Assembly (NCBI GenBank): GCA_017549325.1
Contig: JAFYVA010000111.1
Span: 1-14,990, forward strand
DNA length: 14,990 nucleotides
Origin: Oscillospiraceae bacterium
GTDB taxonomy: Bacteria > Bacillota_A > Clostridia > Oscillospirales > Oscillospiraceae
Direction of reading: 5' to 3'
How positions within the stretch are numbered: position 1 is the stretch's first letter; each line of letters begins with the position of its first letter. Under the pieces are notes generated by a model, which saw nothing but the letters and a program-made list of their open reading frames with translations, did not search any database and was not told the DNA's origin. A program made the translations under genes and the position numbers. Positions 1 to 6,895 of the stretch are shown one piece after another.

Positions 1-23
1 CCCGAAGGGGGAGGCAAGAACAT

Positions 24-47
24 AAAAACCGCCCTTGCGGGCGGTTT
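24..47 (-). terminator. Intrinsic terminator of the yloU-fakA operon
   Basis: A perfect 9-bp stem (26-34 with 39-47, loop TTGC) lies just downstream of the fakA stop codon. On the minus strand it is followed by a run of T (complement of the A-run at 24-28). The stem is GC-rich in the middle with A/T at the base, as in Rho-independent terminators. Confidence 0.88.
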
Positions 48-50
48 CGC

Positions 51-1727
51 TTATTCGATCGAAATAATGTAGTAGTATACGCTCTGGCCGCCGGGGATGG
101 AGGTCACCTCTGCACCGGGGCAGACGGAGGCAAAGAGCTTCTCGGCCTTGGCGCCGTCGGACTCGCTGACACCCTCGCCGGTGTAGATGTTGATGAACTC
201 GGCACCCTTCTCGGCAGCGTGGGCGCCCAGCTGCTCCAGCAGGGACTTCAGATCCGGGCCGGTACCGAAGAGCTTGCCATCCAGCAGCACCAGATAGTCG
301 CCCTCCTTAATGGCAAAGCCGTCGAAATCGGAGTTGCGGGCGGCATATGTCACCTGTGCGGTGGAGACGGTGGAGGCAGCCTCGGTCATGGCAGCGGCGA
401 TGGCCTGCGGATCTTCCTCATCGGGGTCAAAGCTCATCATGGCGGTGATGCCCTGAGGCACGGTGGCGGTGGGCACCACGATGACCTGCTTCTCGGTAAG
501 GCCAATGCACTGCTGAGCAGCCATGACGATGTTCTTATTGTTGGGCAGGACGAACACGATCTCGCTGGGAGTGCGGTTGACCTCCTGCAGGATGGACTCG
601 GTAGAGGGGTTCATGGTCTGACCGCCGGAGACGATGGTGTCCACGCCGAGAGCGCGGAAGGTCTCCTCAAGGCCCTCGCCCACGCAGACAGAGACGAAGC
701 CGTACTTCTTCTCGGCGGGAGCGATCTCAGCCTCGGCATTGCCGCCCAGCATCAGATCCTCGTTGTCCAGATCGTCGGCGCTGTAGGCGGTCTGACCGGC
801 AGCCAGCGCCTCCTTCTGGGAGCGCATATTCTCGATCTTGGCCAGCTCCAGTGTACCGTACTTCTGGGCCTCGCTGAGGGCGCAGCCGGGGATATCGGTA
901 TGGACATGAACCTTGAAGCACTCGTCGTCCTCGCCGATCACGAGGCTGTCGCCGATGCTGTCGAGATACATACGCAGGGGCTCGAGGGACTTCTCCTCGC
1001 TGCCCTTACGGACGATGAACACGGTGTCGTAAGTAAAGGTGATCTCCTCGTCCAGTGCGGCGAAGTCGGCCTTGTTGTTGGTCTCCTCCGTCTCCAGCAC
1101 CTCGGGGATCTCCTCGCCGCGCAGCGCACGGAGCATACCCTCCAGGATCAGCAGGTATCCCTTGCCGCCGGCATCCACCACGCCGGCCTTCTTCAGCACG
1201 GGGTTCATCTCGATGGTCTCATCCAGCGTCACATAACCGGCGCGGATGGCCTCTTCCAGCACATACTCGGCGCAGTTGTTCTCCTCGGAGGCCTCCATGG
1301 CGCGCTGGGCAGCCAGACGGGACACGGTCAGCACCGTACCCTCGGCGGGCTTCATGACAGCGCCGTAAGCGGTGGTGACACCCTCGTTCATGGCATCGGC
1401 CAGTGCCGTACCGTCGGCCTCGGTCAGGCCCTTGAAGGACTTGGACATACCGCGGAACAGCAGGGACAGGATGACGCCGGAGTTGCCGCGGGCACCGCGC
1501 AGCAGACCGCTGGCGGTGATCTTGGCAGCCTCCTCAATGGTGGCGGGCTCAGCCTTCTTCAGCTCGGTGCAGGCAGTCTGGATGGACAGGGACATATTGG
1601 TACCCGTGTCGCCGTCGGGGACAGGAAATACATTCAGGTCATTGATGGCCTGCTTCTCGTTGGTGATGCAGGCGCCGCCGAACAGCACCATCTGCTTGAA
1701 GGTGCTGCCGTTGATTCTCTCTATCAT
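51..1727 (-). CDS. fakA: DhaL-domain fatty acid kinase-like protein (FakA/YloV family)
   Basis: A 558-residue protein from the ATG at 1727. The reading frame is open further upstream, but a GAGGAGG ribosome-binding site 11 bases before this ATG and the family-typical opening MIERINGSTF fix the start. The N-terminal third is a DhaL (Dak2) nucleotide-binding domain: NVFPVPDGDTGTNM at residues 32-45 carries the Mg-ATP-binding aspartates, and GARGNSG is at 78-84. GVVDAGGKGYL follows in the linker, then the large C-terminal domain that in characterised FakA proteins works with FakB. In that family FakA transfers phosphate to a fatty acid bound by FakB, giving acyl-phosphate for phospholipid synthesis in the cytoplasm. 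The full length of about 550 residues matches the family. The ribosome-binding site overlaps the stop codon of the upstream Asp23-like gene, so the two are probably translationally linked. The family call is firm. The substrate is inferred from homologues, and no fakB is visible in this window. Confidence 0.93.
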   Translation of the reverse strand: MIERINGSTFKQMVLFGGACITNEKQAINDLNVFPVPDGDTGTNMSLSIQTACTELKKAEPATIEEAAKITASGLLRGARGNSGVILSLLFRGMSKSFKGLTEADGTALADAMNEGVTTAYGAVMKPAEGTVLTVSRLAAQRAMEASEENNCAEYVLEEAIRAGYVTLDETIEMNPVLKKAGVVDAGGKGYLLILEGMLRALRGEEIPEVLETEETNNKADFAALDEEITFTYDTVFIVRKGSEEKSLEPLRMYLDSIGDSLVIGEDDECFKVHVHTDIPGCALSEAQKYGTLELAKIENMRSQKEALAAGQTAYSADDLDNEDLMLGGNAEAEIAPAEKKYGFVSVCVGEGLEETFRALGVDTIVSGGQTMNPSTESILQEVNRTPSEIVFVLPNNKNIVMAAQQCIGLTEKQVIVVPTATVPQGITAMMSFDPDEEDPQAIAAAMTEAASTVSTAQVTYAARNSDFDGFAIKEGDYLVLLDGKLFGTGPDLKSLLEQLGAHAAEKGAEFINIYTGEGVSESDGAKAEKLFASVCPGAEVTSIPGGQSVYYYIISIE

Positions 1728-1743
1728 AGCCGTGTGATCCTCC

Positions 1744-2097
1744 TCAACTGTTACTGACGGAGTCGACGCAGACATTGACATCGCGCACTTCCACGCCGGT
1801 GTTGCAGGTGACCACATACTTGACCTCGCTCATAATGGCGCGGCAGACGGTGGTGATGTTGACACCGGAGTCCACAATAATGTGCAATTCAATCGAAACC
1901 GTGTTATCGGAATTGTAGGTAACTTTCACGCCCTTGCTCATGGTCTCGGGGCGCAGCAGATGGACAAGACCGTCTGTCATAGAGCGATAGGCCATGCCCT
2001 TGACGCCGAAGCAGTTGGTGGCGGCGGCGCCGGTAATGGTGGTGAACACCGTGTTGGAGATGGTGATCTCGCCGTGTTCGCCTTGAAGCTTTATCAT
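1744..2097 (-). CDS. yloU: Asp23/Gls24 family envelope stress-type protein (YloU-like)
   Basis: A 117-residue protein that starts MIKLQGEHGEITISNTV. An in-frame ATG lies three codons upstream (2106), but the AGAAAGG ribosome-binding site runs into it. The ATG at 2097, about 8 bases further on, is better spaced. The sequence shows the Asp23 pattern: an N-terminal GEITISNTVF segment, GVKGMAY, a central strand SIELHIIVDSGVNITTVCRAIMSEVKYVV, and a C-terminal VEVRDVNVCVDSV strand. Asp23-family proteins are small cytoplasmic or membrane-associated proteins linked to cell-envelope homeostasis, and their biochemical activity is not settled. The gene lies 16 bases upstream of the fakA-like gene, the same yloU-yloV order known from Bacillus subtilis. 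It appears to be the first gene of the operon, with its own promoter about 60 bases upstream. Confidence 0.9.
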   Translation of the reverse strand: MIKLQGEHGEITISNTVFTTITGAAATNCFGVKGMAYRSMTDGLVHLLRPETMSKGVKVTYNSDNTVSIELHIIVDSGVNITTVCRAIMSEVKYVVTCNTGVEVRDVNVCVDSVSNS

Positions 2098-2156
2098 AGC
2101 AGCCATCCTTTCTCATCGGAGGTTGATGTTGAATAGTTTACATACGAGGACAATTT

Positions 2157-2185
2157 ATTATATACTATCATCGTCAAAATAACAA
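2157..2185 (-). promoter_or_regulatory. Sigma-A-type promoter for yloU-fakA
   Basis: On the minus strand, TTGTTA (2180-2185) and a consensus TATAAT (2157-2162) are separated by exactly 17 bases. The site is about 60 bases upstream of the yloU start in an AT-rich gap. The -10 is perfect and the -35 matches 4 of 6 positions. Confidence 0.75.
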
Positions 2186-2205
2186 GTTAAGTTTTCTTTA
2201 ATTGC

Positions 2206-2244
2206 AAAAAAGGGTTGGAAATGCTGTCATCTCCAACCCTTTTT
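2206..2244 (-). terminator. Intrinsic terminator of htrA
   Basis: A 13-bp perfect stem (2207-2219 with 2232-2244) with a 12-base loop lies 32 bases past the htrA stop. The A-run at 2206-2211 becomes the T-tract on the minus strand. It insulates htrA from the yloU promoter immediately downstream. Confidence 0.9.
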
Positions 2245-2275
2245 CTGTCTTTTCTTGTATTATTTGACTATATTT

Positions 2276-3625
2276 TTACCAGCCCTGGCCGAAGAAATAG
2301 CGGAAGAAGTCCTCAAATCCGTCGGGCATCTGGTTGTAATAGTCCTCGTACTGCTCCGGCATCTGGGGCTGAGTCTGTACCTCCTCGCTGGCAGACTCGC
2401 TCTGCGTGCCGAAGGTCAGCTCCGTGGCATGATACTCTCCGTCGCGGTAGTAGGTGATGCTCACCGTCTCGCCGCTCTTGTGGCCCTTCTTAGCCATGTT
2501 CAGGTCGTTCATAGAGGTGATGTCCCTGCCGTCCAGCTCCGTGATGATATCACCCAGGCGCAGACCTGCCCGGTCACCGGCACCGCCCTTGACCACAGAG
2601 TAGACGAACACACCCTTGTCAATGTCGATGTTGTACTGTGCGGCCATCTCCGCTGTCATGGTACCGGCCGTGATCCCCAGATAAGCCTTGTCCGTCACCT
2701 CACCGTTTTCAATAATGTCGGTAATGATGGCCTGCACATCGGAGATGGGGATGGCGAAACCCAGTCCCTCCACCGTGGTGTTGGAATAGTGGGAATACTT
2801 GGCCGAAACGATGCCCACCACCTCGCCGTAGAGATTCATGAGGGGGCCGCCGGAATTGCCGGGATTGATGGCGCAGTCCACCTGCAGCATATTAAAGGGC
2901 GTGCCGTCCACATTGATGGCGCGGCCGCTGCTGGAGACGCTGCCCTGAGACATGGAGAAGGTCAGCTCACCCAGCGGATTGCCGATGGCCATGACCCAGT
3001 CGCCCACATTCACATCGGTACTGTTGCCCAGCGTCATGGCAGGCAGATTTTTCTCCTCAATTTTGATGACCGCCACATCGTAGTCGGCATCGCCGCCGAT
3101 GATGGAAGCCTCGTACTCCTCACCGTTATAGAGGGTGACGGTGACCTTGGAGGCACCGCCCACCACATGCTGGTTGGTGACAATGTAGCCGTCATCGGTG
3201 ATGATGAAGCCCGAGCCGCTGGAGGCGCGCTCTGTCACCTGACCGAACACATTGCGGGAGGTGGCGGAGGTTTTGATGGACACGGTGGCATTCACCGTGG
3301 AGGCGTAGACCTCGGCGGGGCTCATCTCCCGCTGACCGTCCACCTTCTTCACCTCCACCTCTACGGGTGCACGGTCGCTGCGGTGGATGACGGCGCTGCC
3401 GCGGTTCACGGTCCGGTGGAGTGCCGCACCGCCAAATCCGCAGGCGGTGCCCAGCACGGCGCAGCAGAGCAGCAGTGCCGCGATCTTCAGGCCGCGCCGC
3501 TGCTTCTTCTCGGGTACGGGCTTCTGAGGCGGCGTATAGGTCGGACGGTATTCATCCTGGGGCAGATTGCTGGTGCGATTATAGCGATAACTTCCGTTGA
3601 TACGGTCAAACTCCTCGTTATACAT
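2276..3625 (-). CDS. htrA: HtrA/DegP-type membrane-anchored serine protease with PDZ domain
   Basis: A 449-residue protein with a complete S1C protease layout. A hydrophilic, Pro-rich cytoplasmic N-terminus (residues 1-44) is followed by one membrane segment at about 46-68. The trypsin-like domain has His153 (TNQHVVGG), Asp183 (DYDVAVIKI) and Ser258 (INPGNSGGPL) as the visible catalytic triad. One PDZ domain spans about 312-407 (AYLGITAG ... GLRLGDIITELDGRDI). The tail is acidic, aromatic and Gln-rich (DYYNQMPDGFEDFFRYFF). Such proteases sit on the outer face of the membrane and degrade or refold misfolded exported proteins. The start is supported by AAAGGAGG 9 bases upstream. The gene is monocistronic, divergent from the FAD dehydrogenase gene, with its own terminator. 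No clear -35/-10 pair was found upstream. Regulation, often by a two-component system for this family, cannot be read from the sequence. Confidence 0.95.
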   Translation of the reverse strand: MYNEEFDRINGSYRYNRTSNLPQDEYRPTYTPPQKPVPEKKQRRGLKIAALLLCCAVLGTACGFGGAALHRTVNRGSAVIHRSDRAPVEVEVKKVDGQREMSPAEVYASTVNATVSIKTSATSRNVFGQVTERASSGSGFIITDDGYIVTNQHVVGGASKVTVTLYNGEEYEASIIGGDADYDVAVIKIEEKNLPAMTLGNSTDVNVGDWVMAIGNPLGELTFSMSQGSVSSSGRAINVDGTPFNMLQVDCAINPGNSGGPLMNLYGEVVGIVSAKYSHYSNTTVEGLGFAIPISDVQAIITDIIENGEVTDKAYLGITAGTMTAEMAAQYNIDIDKGVFVYSVVKGGAGDRAGLRLGDIITELDGRDITSMNDLNMAKKGHKSGETVSITYYRDGEYHATELTFGTQSESASEEVQTQPQMPEQYEDYYNQMPDGFEDFFRYFFGQGW

Positions 3626-3760
3626 CTGTGGATTCCTCCTTTATTTTTCCGGGAAACTGTGGTATGATCCTTCTTGTATTCTATCTTACACAGTTTTCTT
3701 AAAATAACCTTTAAAATCGGTAAAAGATTTTGAATTTTTTGTGAAAGGTGGTGCTGACCC

Positions 3761-5341
3761 ATGCTGCGACTGGAGGGTATCCGTCTGACGCCGGACGAAC
3801 AGGAGGCACTGCTCCTCCAAAAAACCGCACAGCGTTTGCGCTGCCGCCCCGAGGACATCACCGCTCTGCGCATCCTGTGTAAGGCCATCGATGCCCGTGA
3901 GGGCTTGCAGTTCATCTATACAGTGGCCGCGGCGGTGAAAAACGAGCAGCAGGTACTGCGCCGCTGCCGCGACAAGCGCATCACCCCCTATAAACCGGAG
4001 AAATACCGTCTCCCCGCCCCTGTGTCCTGCGACACGCCTCCCGTGGTGGTGGGCATGGGCCCCGGCGGTCTCTTCGCCGCGCTGGTGCTGGCCAAGTGCG
4101 GCCTGCGCCCCATCGTGCTGGAGCGGGGCGAGGCGGTGGAACAGCGCCGCGAGACGGTGGAGACCTTCTGGCGCGACGGCGTTCTCAATACCGAGAGCAA
4201 CGTGCAGTTCGGTGAGGGAGGTGCCGGTGCCTTCTCTGACGGCAAGCTGAACACCGGCACGAAGGATGTGCGCCACCGCTTTATCCTTCAGCAGTTGGTC
4301 GCCTGCGGTGCACCGGAGACCATCCTCTACGATGCCAAGCCCCACGTGGGCACCGATATGCTCTATATCGCCCTGCAGAATCTGCGCCGCGAGCTTCTTT
4401 CTCTGGGTGCCGACATCCGCTTCGGTCACCGCCTTGACGGCGTTGAGACGGACGGCGGTCAGCTCACCGCCCTGCGCGTCACGGCAAAGGGCGAGACCTA
4501 TACCCTCCCCTGCCGCCACGCCCTGCTGGCGTTGGGCCACAGCGCCCGTGACACGGTTGAGATGCTCTATGAAAGCGGCGTGCACATGGAGGCCAAGCCC
4601 TTCGCCGTGGGCGTCCGTATCGAGCACCGACAGGCAGACATTGATGCGGCCCAGTACCGCCAGTACGCCGGACATCCCGCCCTGTCGGCCAGCAGCTATA
4701 AGCTCAGCTGCCATCTGGACAGTGGCCGCAGCGCCTTCTCCTTCTGCGTCTGCCCCGGCGGCACGGTGGTGGCCGCCGCCTCGGAAGATGGCCGCGCAGT
4801 GACCAACGGCATGAGCGAATACGCCCGGGACAAAGAGAACATCAACGGCGCACTCCTTGTGAACGTGACGCCCGATGACTTCCCCACCCGCCATCCTCTG
4901 GCAGGCATCGCCTTCCAGCGCCAGCTGGAGGAGGCCGCCTTCGCTTTGGGCGGCGGAGACTACCGCGCGCCTGCCCAGCGGGTGGAGGATTTCCTCCTGC
5001 ATCGTCCCACGGCGGCAGCGGGCGCTGTGAAGCCCTCCTACCGCCCCGGCGTTACCTACACCGATCTGCATCGGTGCCTGCCCCCCTTCGTGGCCGAGTC
5101 CATCGCCGGAGCACTGCCTCTGCTGGGCAGCAGGCTTCGCGGCTACGATGCCCCCGACGCACTTTTGACGGCGGTGGAGAGCCGCTCCTCCTCCCCCGTG
5201 AAGATCCCGCGGGATGAGGGCTGTCAGTGCAATATCCGCGGCATCTATCCCTGCGGTGAGGGAGCCGGTTACGCCGGCGGCATCCTCTCCGCCGCAGCCG
5301 ACGGTATGCGCTGCGCCGAGGCCATTATCGCCACTTTATAA
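3761..5341 (+). CDS. FAD-dependent dehydrogenase, uncharacterised COG2509-type
   Basis: A 526-residue protein. After an N-terminal domain of about 90 residues (MLRLEGIRLTPDEQEALL...), a Rossmann FAD-binding segment appears at about 95-112 (VVVGMGPGGLFAALVLA). It is followed by VLERGEAVEQRRETV and the family-specific stretch NVQFGEGGAGAFSDGKLNTG at 147-166. The C-terminus carries the second FAD contact, PCGEGAGYAGGILSAAADGM. This layout matches the widespread COG2509 'FAD-dependent dehydrogenase' proteins, whose substrate is unknown to me. Similarity to HI0933/GidA-like flavoproteins is at fold level only. AAGGTGG lies 9 bases before the ATG. The gene is followed directly by a strong terminator, so it is monocistronic. 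The protein is predicted cytoplasmic, with no signal peptide. Confidence 0.88.
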   Translation: MLRLEGIRLTPDEQEALLLQKTAQRLRCRPEDITALRILCKAIDAREGLQFIYTVAAAVKNEQQVLRRCRDKRITPYKPEKYRLPAPVSCDTPPVVVGMGPGGLFAALVLAKCGLRPIVLERGEAVEQRRETVETFWRDGVLNTESNVQFGEGGAGAFSDGKLNTGTKDVRHRFILQQLVACGAPETILYDAKPHVGTDMLYIALQNLRRELLSLGADIRFGHRLDGVETDGGQLTALRVTAKGETYTLPCRHALLALGHSARDTVEMLYESGVHMEAKPFAVGVRIEHRQADIDAAQYRQYAGHPALSASSYKLSCHLDSGRSAFSFCVCPGGTVVAAASEDGRAVTNGMSEYARDKENINGALLVNVTPDDFPTRHPLAGIAFQRQLEEAAFALGGGDYRAPAQRVEDFLLHRPTAAAGAVKPSYRPGVTYTDLHRCLPPFVAESIAGALPLLGSRLRGYDAPDALLTAVESRSSSPVKIPRDEGCQCNIRGIYPCGEGAGYAGGILSAAADGMRCAEAIIATL

Positions 5342-5347
5342 AACGCG

Positions 5348-5384
5348 AAAAATGACAGACATCTTCACGGTGTCTGTCATTTTT
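5348..5384 (+). terminator. Intrinsic terminator after the FAD dehydrogenase gene
   Basis: A 14-bp perfect stem (5348-5361 with 5371-5384) with a 9-base loop starts 7 bases after the stop codon and ends in TTTTT. The A-run on the other arm could also let it work on the minus strand. Confidence 0.92.
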
Positions 5385-5403
5385 CTATATTTATTACTTT
5401 TTT

Positions 5404-5418
5404 CGATAACCATTATCA
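5404..5418. promoter_or_regulatory. Fur-like 7-1-7 palindrome
   Basis: GATAA-CCA-TTATC is a perfect inverted repeat. Aligned to the Gram-positive Fur/PerR/Zur 7-1-7 consensus TGATAAT-N-ATTATCA, it matches 12 of 14 positions (cGATAAC C ATTATCA). It lies between the FAD gene terminator and the candidate lyase promoter, about 40 bases upstream of the -35 box. That is further than usual for a repressor. Chance occurrence in AT-rich sequence remains possible. Confidence 0.4.
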
Positions 5419-5458
5419 AATTAACTCCCGCAAAATCTGCCGAAATTCTTGTTTCTTT

Positions 5459-5488
5459 TTGAGAACACAGAACTTTTGCTAATATAGA
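5459..5488 (+). promoter_or_regulatory. Candidate promoter for the methionine gamma-lyase-type gene
   Basis: TTGAGA (5459-5464), an 18-base spacer and TATAGA (5483-5488) predict a start near 5495 and a leader of about 160 bases. A second, weaker pair, TTGCTA and CATATT (5499-5504) with 18-base spacing, would start transcription at about 5511. The assignment is therefore tentative. Confidence 0.45.
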
Positions 5489-5510
5489 TAAATTTTTCAC
5501 ATATTTTTGT

Positions 5511-5537
5511 ATGTTTTGCTATCTATTTTGCAGATAG
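5511..5537 (+). CDS. Possible 8-codon leader peptide with two Cys codons
   Basis: ATG TTT TGC TAT CTA TTT TGC AGA TAG encodes MFCYLFCR, with 2 of 8 residues Cys. It ends inside the hairpin 5518-5538 that precedes a terminator-like hairpin at 5556-5590. No Shine-Dalgarno sequence is visible, although the weaker promoter choice would make it nearly leaderless. It is listed because position and codon content fit a transcription-attenuation peptide for a sulfur-metabolism gene. In AT-rich leader DNA a short ORF like this could easily arise by chance. Confidence 0.25.
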   Translation: MFCYLFCR

Positions 5538-5590
5538 CGGGGTATGAATTTTACGAAGTACCGCACTGAGAAGAATTATGGTACTTTTTT
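5518..5590 (+). promoter_or_regulatory. Possible transcription attenuator in the lyase leader
   Basis: Three hairpins can be drawn. Hairpin 1 pairs GCTATCT (5518-5524) with AGATAGC (5532-5538). Hairpin 3 pairs AAGTACC (5556-5562) with GGTACTT (5580-5586) and runs into a T-tract (5585-5590), as in an intrinsic terminator. An alternative hairpin 2 pairs 5537-5544 (GC, GG bulge, GGTA) with TACCGC (5559-5564). Hairpin 2 uses bases of both hairpin 1 and hairpin 3, so it would act as an antiterminator. The terminator stem is short (7 bp) with a 17-base loop. No SAM-box or T-box consensus is present. Confidence 0.4.
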
Positions 5591-5654
5591 AATAGAAACA
5601 TTCCCGTATTCGGGGAAGTCAATACAAAAATACGAATATTAGGAGGAACTACCC

Positions 5655-6848
5655 ATGATGAATCCCAACGCAGGTTTCGGCACAAAGGCCATTCACGCAG
5701 GAAATGTCAAGGATCAGCAGTACGGTGCGCTAACCACACCCATCTATCAGACCTCCACCTTCGTTTTTGACACCTGCGAACAGGGCGGCCGCCGCTTCGC
5801 AGGTGAGGAGGGCGGCCACATCTACACCCGTTTGGGCAATCCCACTACCGATGTGCTGGAGCGCAAGGTGGCGGCACTGGAATGCGGCGAGGCCTGCGTT
5901 GCTACCGCATCGGGTATGGGCGCTATCTCCTCGGCACTGTGGACTATCGCCGGTGCCGGCAAGCACATTGTGGCAGATGCCACCCTCTACGGCTGCACCT
6001 TCGCCCTTCTCAACCACGGCATGACCCGCTACGGCGTGGAGGTGGACTTCATCGACACCGCCGATTTGGAGGCGGTGAAAGCGGCGCTGAAGGAGAACAC
6101 CTGCTGCGTGTATCTGGAGACACCTGCCAACCCCAATTTGAAGATCACCGACATTGCCGCCGTGGCAGAGATCGTCCACGCCTATAACCCTGAGATCAAG
6201 GTGGTCTGCGACAACACCTTCGCCTCCCCCGCGCTGCAGAATCCCCTGAAGCTGGGTGCTGACGTAGTGGTACATTCCGCCACCAAGTATCTCAACGGTC
6301 ACGGCGATGTGATCGCAGGTTTCGTGGTGGGCGATGCCGCGTTCTGCACCCAGGTGCGTATGTTCGGCTTGAAGGACATGACGGGCGCTGTCATGGATCC
6401 CTTCTGCTCGTTCCTCATTCTGCGTGGTTTGAAGACTATGGAGCTGCGCATGGCGCGCCACTGTGAGAGCGCAGAGAAGATCGCCGCCTATCTCGATGCC
6501 CACGATAAGGTGGAGACCGTGTATTATCCCGGTCTTGCCAACCATCCCGGTCACGACATTGCCGCACGGCAGATGTCGGGCTTCGGCGGCATGGTGAGCT
6601 TCGAGGTGAAGGGCGGACGCGCCGCCGGTGCAAAGCTGCTCAACTCCATGAAGATGATCGCCGTGGCGGTATCCTTGGGCGATGCCGAGACACTTATCGA
6701 GCATCCCGCCTCCATGACACACTCCACCTACTCTGAGGAGGAGCTGGCTGCCTCCGGTATCGGCGCAGGCTTGATCCGTCTGTCGGTGGGCTTGGAGAAT
6801 GTGGAGGACATCATCGCAGATCTGGAGCAGGGTCTGGCACAGCTGTAA
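5655..6848 (+). CDS. PLP-dependent methionine gamma-lyase / O-acetylhomoserine sulfhydrylase-family enzyme
   Basis: A 397-residue member of the Cys/Met-metabolism PLP family. Visible cofactor and active-site residues are Tyr57 and Arg59 (YTRLGNPTT), SGMGA at 86-90, Tyr112 (LYGCTF), Asp186 (CDNTF), Lys211 in HSATKYLNGHGD as the Schiff-base lysine, and Arg375 (LIRLSVGLE) for the substrate carboxylate. Cys114 in LYGCTF corresponds to the cysteine characteristic of methionine gamma-lyases, which cleave methionine to methanethiol, 2-oxobutyrate and ammonia. O-acetylhomoserine sulfhydrylases are close relatives, so the reaction is not certain. The first of two adjacent ATGs is 8 bases after AGGAGG. 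The gene is monocistronic behind a long AT-rich leader with possible attenuation and a Fur-like site, and convergent with a LysR gene that might sense a related metabolite. The enzyme is cytoplasmic, usually a homotetramer in this family. Confidence 0.9.
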   Translation: MMNPNAGFGTKAIHAGNVKDQQYGALTTPIYQTSTFVFDTCEQGGRRFAGEEGGHIYTRLGNPTTDVLERKVAALECGEACVATASGMGAISSALWTIAGAGKHIVADATLYGCTFALLNHGMTRYGVEVDFIDTADLEAVKAALKENTCCVYLETPANPNLKITDIAAVAEIVHAYNPEIKVVCDNTFASPALQNPLKLGADVVVHSATKYLNGHGDVIAGFVVGDAAFCTQVRMFGLKDMTGAVMDPFCSFLILRGLKTMELRMARHCESAEKIAAYLDAHDKVETVYYPGLANHPGHDIAARQMSGFGGMVSFEVKGGRAAGAKLLNSMKMIAVAVSLGDAETLIEHPASMTHSTYSEEELAASGIGAGLIRLSVGLENVEDIIADLEQGLAQL

Positions 6849-6864
6849 AAACTGGGAAACATGG

Positions 6865-6895
6865 AAAAGAGAGAGCCAACGGCTCTCTCTTTTTT
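6865..6895. terminator. Shared bidirectional terminator between the lyase and lysR genes
   Basis: A perfect 13-bp stem (6865-6877 with 6881-6893, loop AAC) is followed on the plus strand by extra Ts to 6895. The opposite arm begins with AAAA, giving a shorter T-run on the minus strand. The lysR stop codon begins at 6895, so the two convergent genes share the hairpin. Confidence 0.88.

Noticed and set aside
219..1757. Long plus-strand ORF (512 codons) opposite fakA
   Set aside because: It is antisense to a clear FakA-family gene, rich in low-complexity Gly/Leu/His, with no recognisable domain. It arises from GC-biased third positions of the real gene.
2255..3667. Plus-strand ORF (470 codons) opposite htrA
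   Set aside because: It is antisense to htrA with its complete catalytic triad. The translation is a His/Gly/Val-rich mirror pattern without domains.
3699..3717. TTAAAAT direct repeat, 12 bases apart, in the htrA/FAD divergent region, considered as an OmpR-family (CssR-like) site
   Set aside because: The spacing is off the usual 11 bases, and the sequence is simple AT-rich DNA. There is not enough to call a site.
3686..5071. Minus-strand ORF (461 codons) opposite the FAD dehydrogenase gene
   Set aside because: It is antisense to an intact flavoprotein gene and shows only the composition expected for the opposite strand.
5544..5642. A 32-residue ORF whose stop overlaps the ribosome-binding site of the lyase gene
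   Set aside because: GGGG sits directly against its ATG, with no proper Shine-Dalgarno spacing, and it runs through the terminator-like hairpin. It is probably chance in AT-rich leader sequence.
5490..5654. SAM riboswitch or Met/Cys T-box ahead of the lyase gene
   Set aside because: Neither the SAM-I conserved core nor the T-box sequence AGGGTGGNACCGCG is present. The leader is also too short for a canonical T-box.
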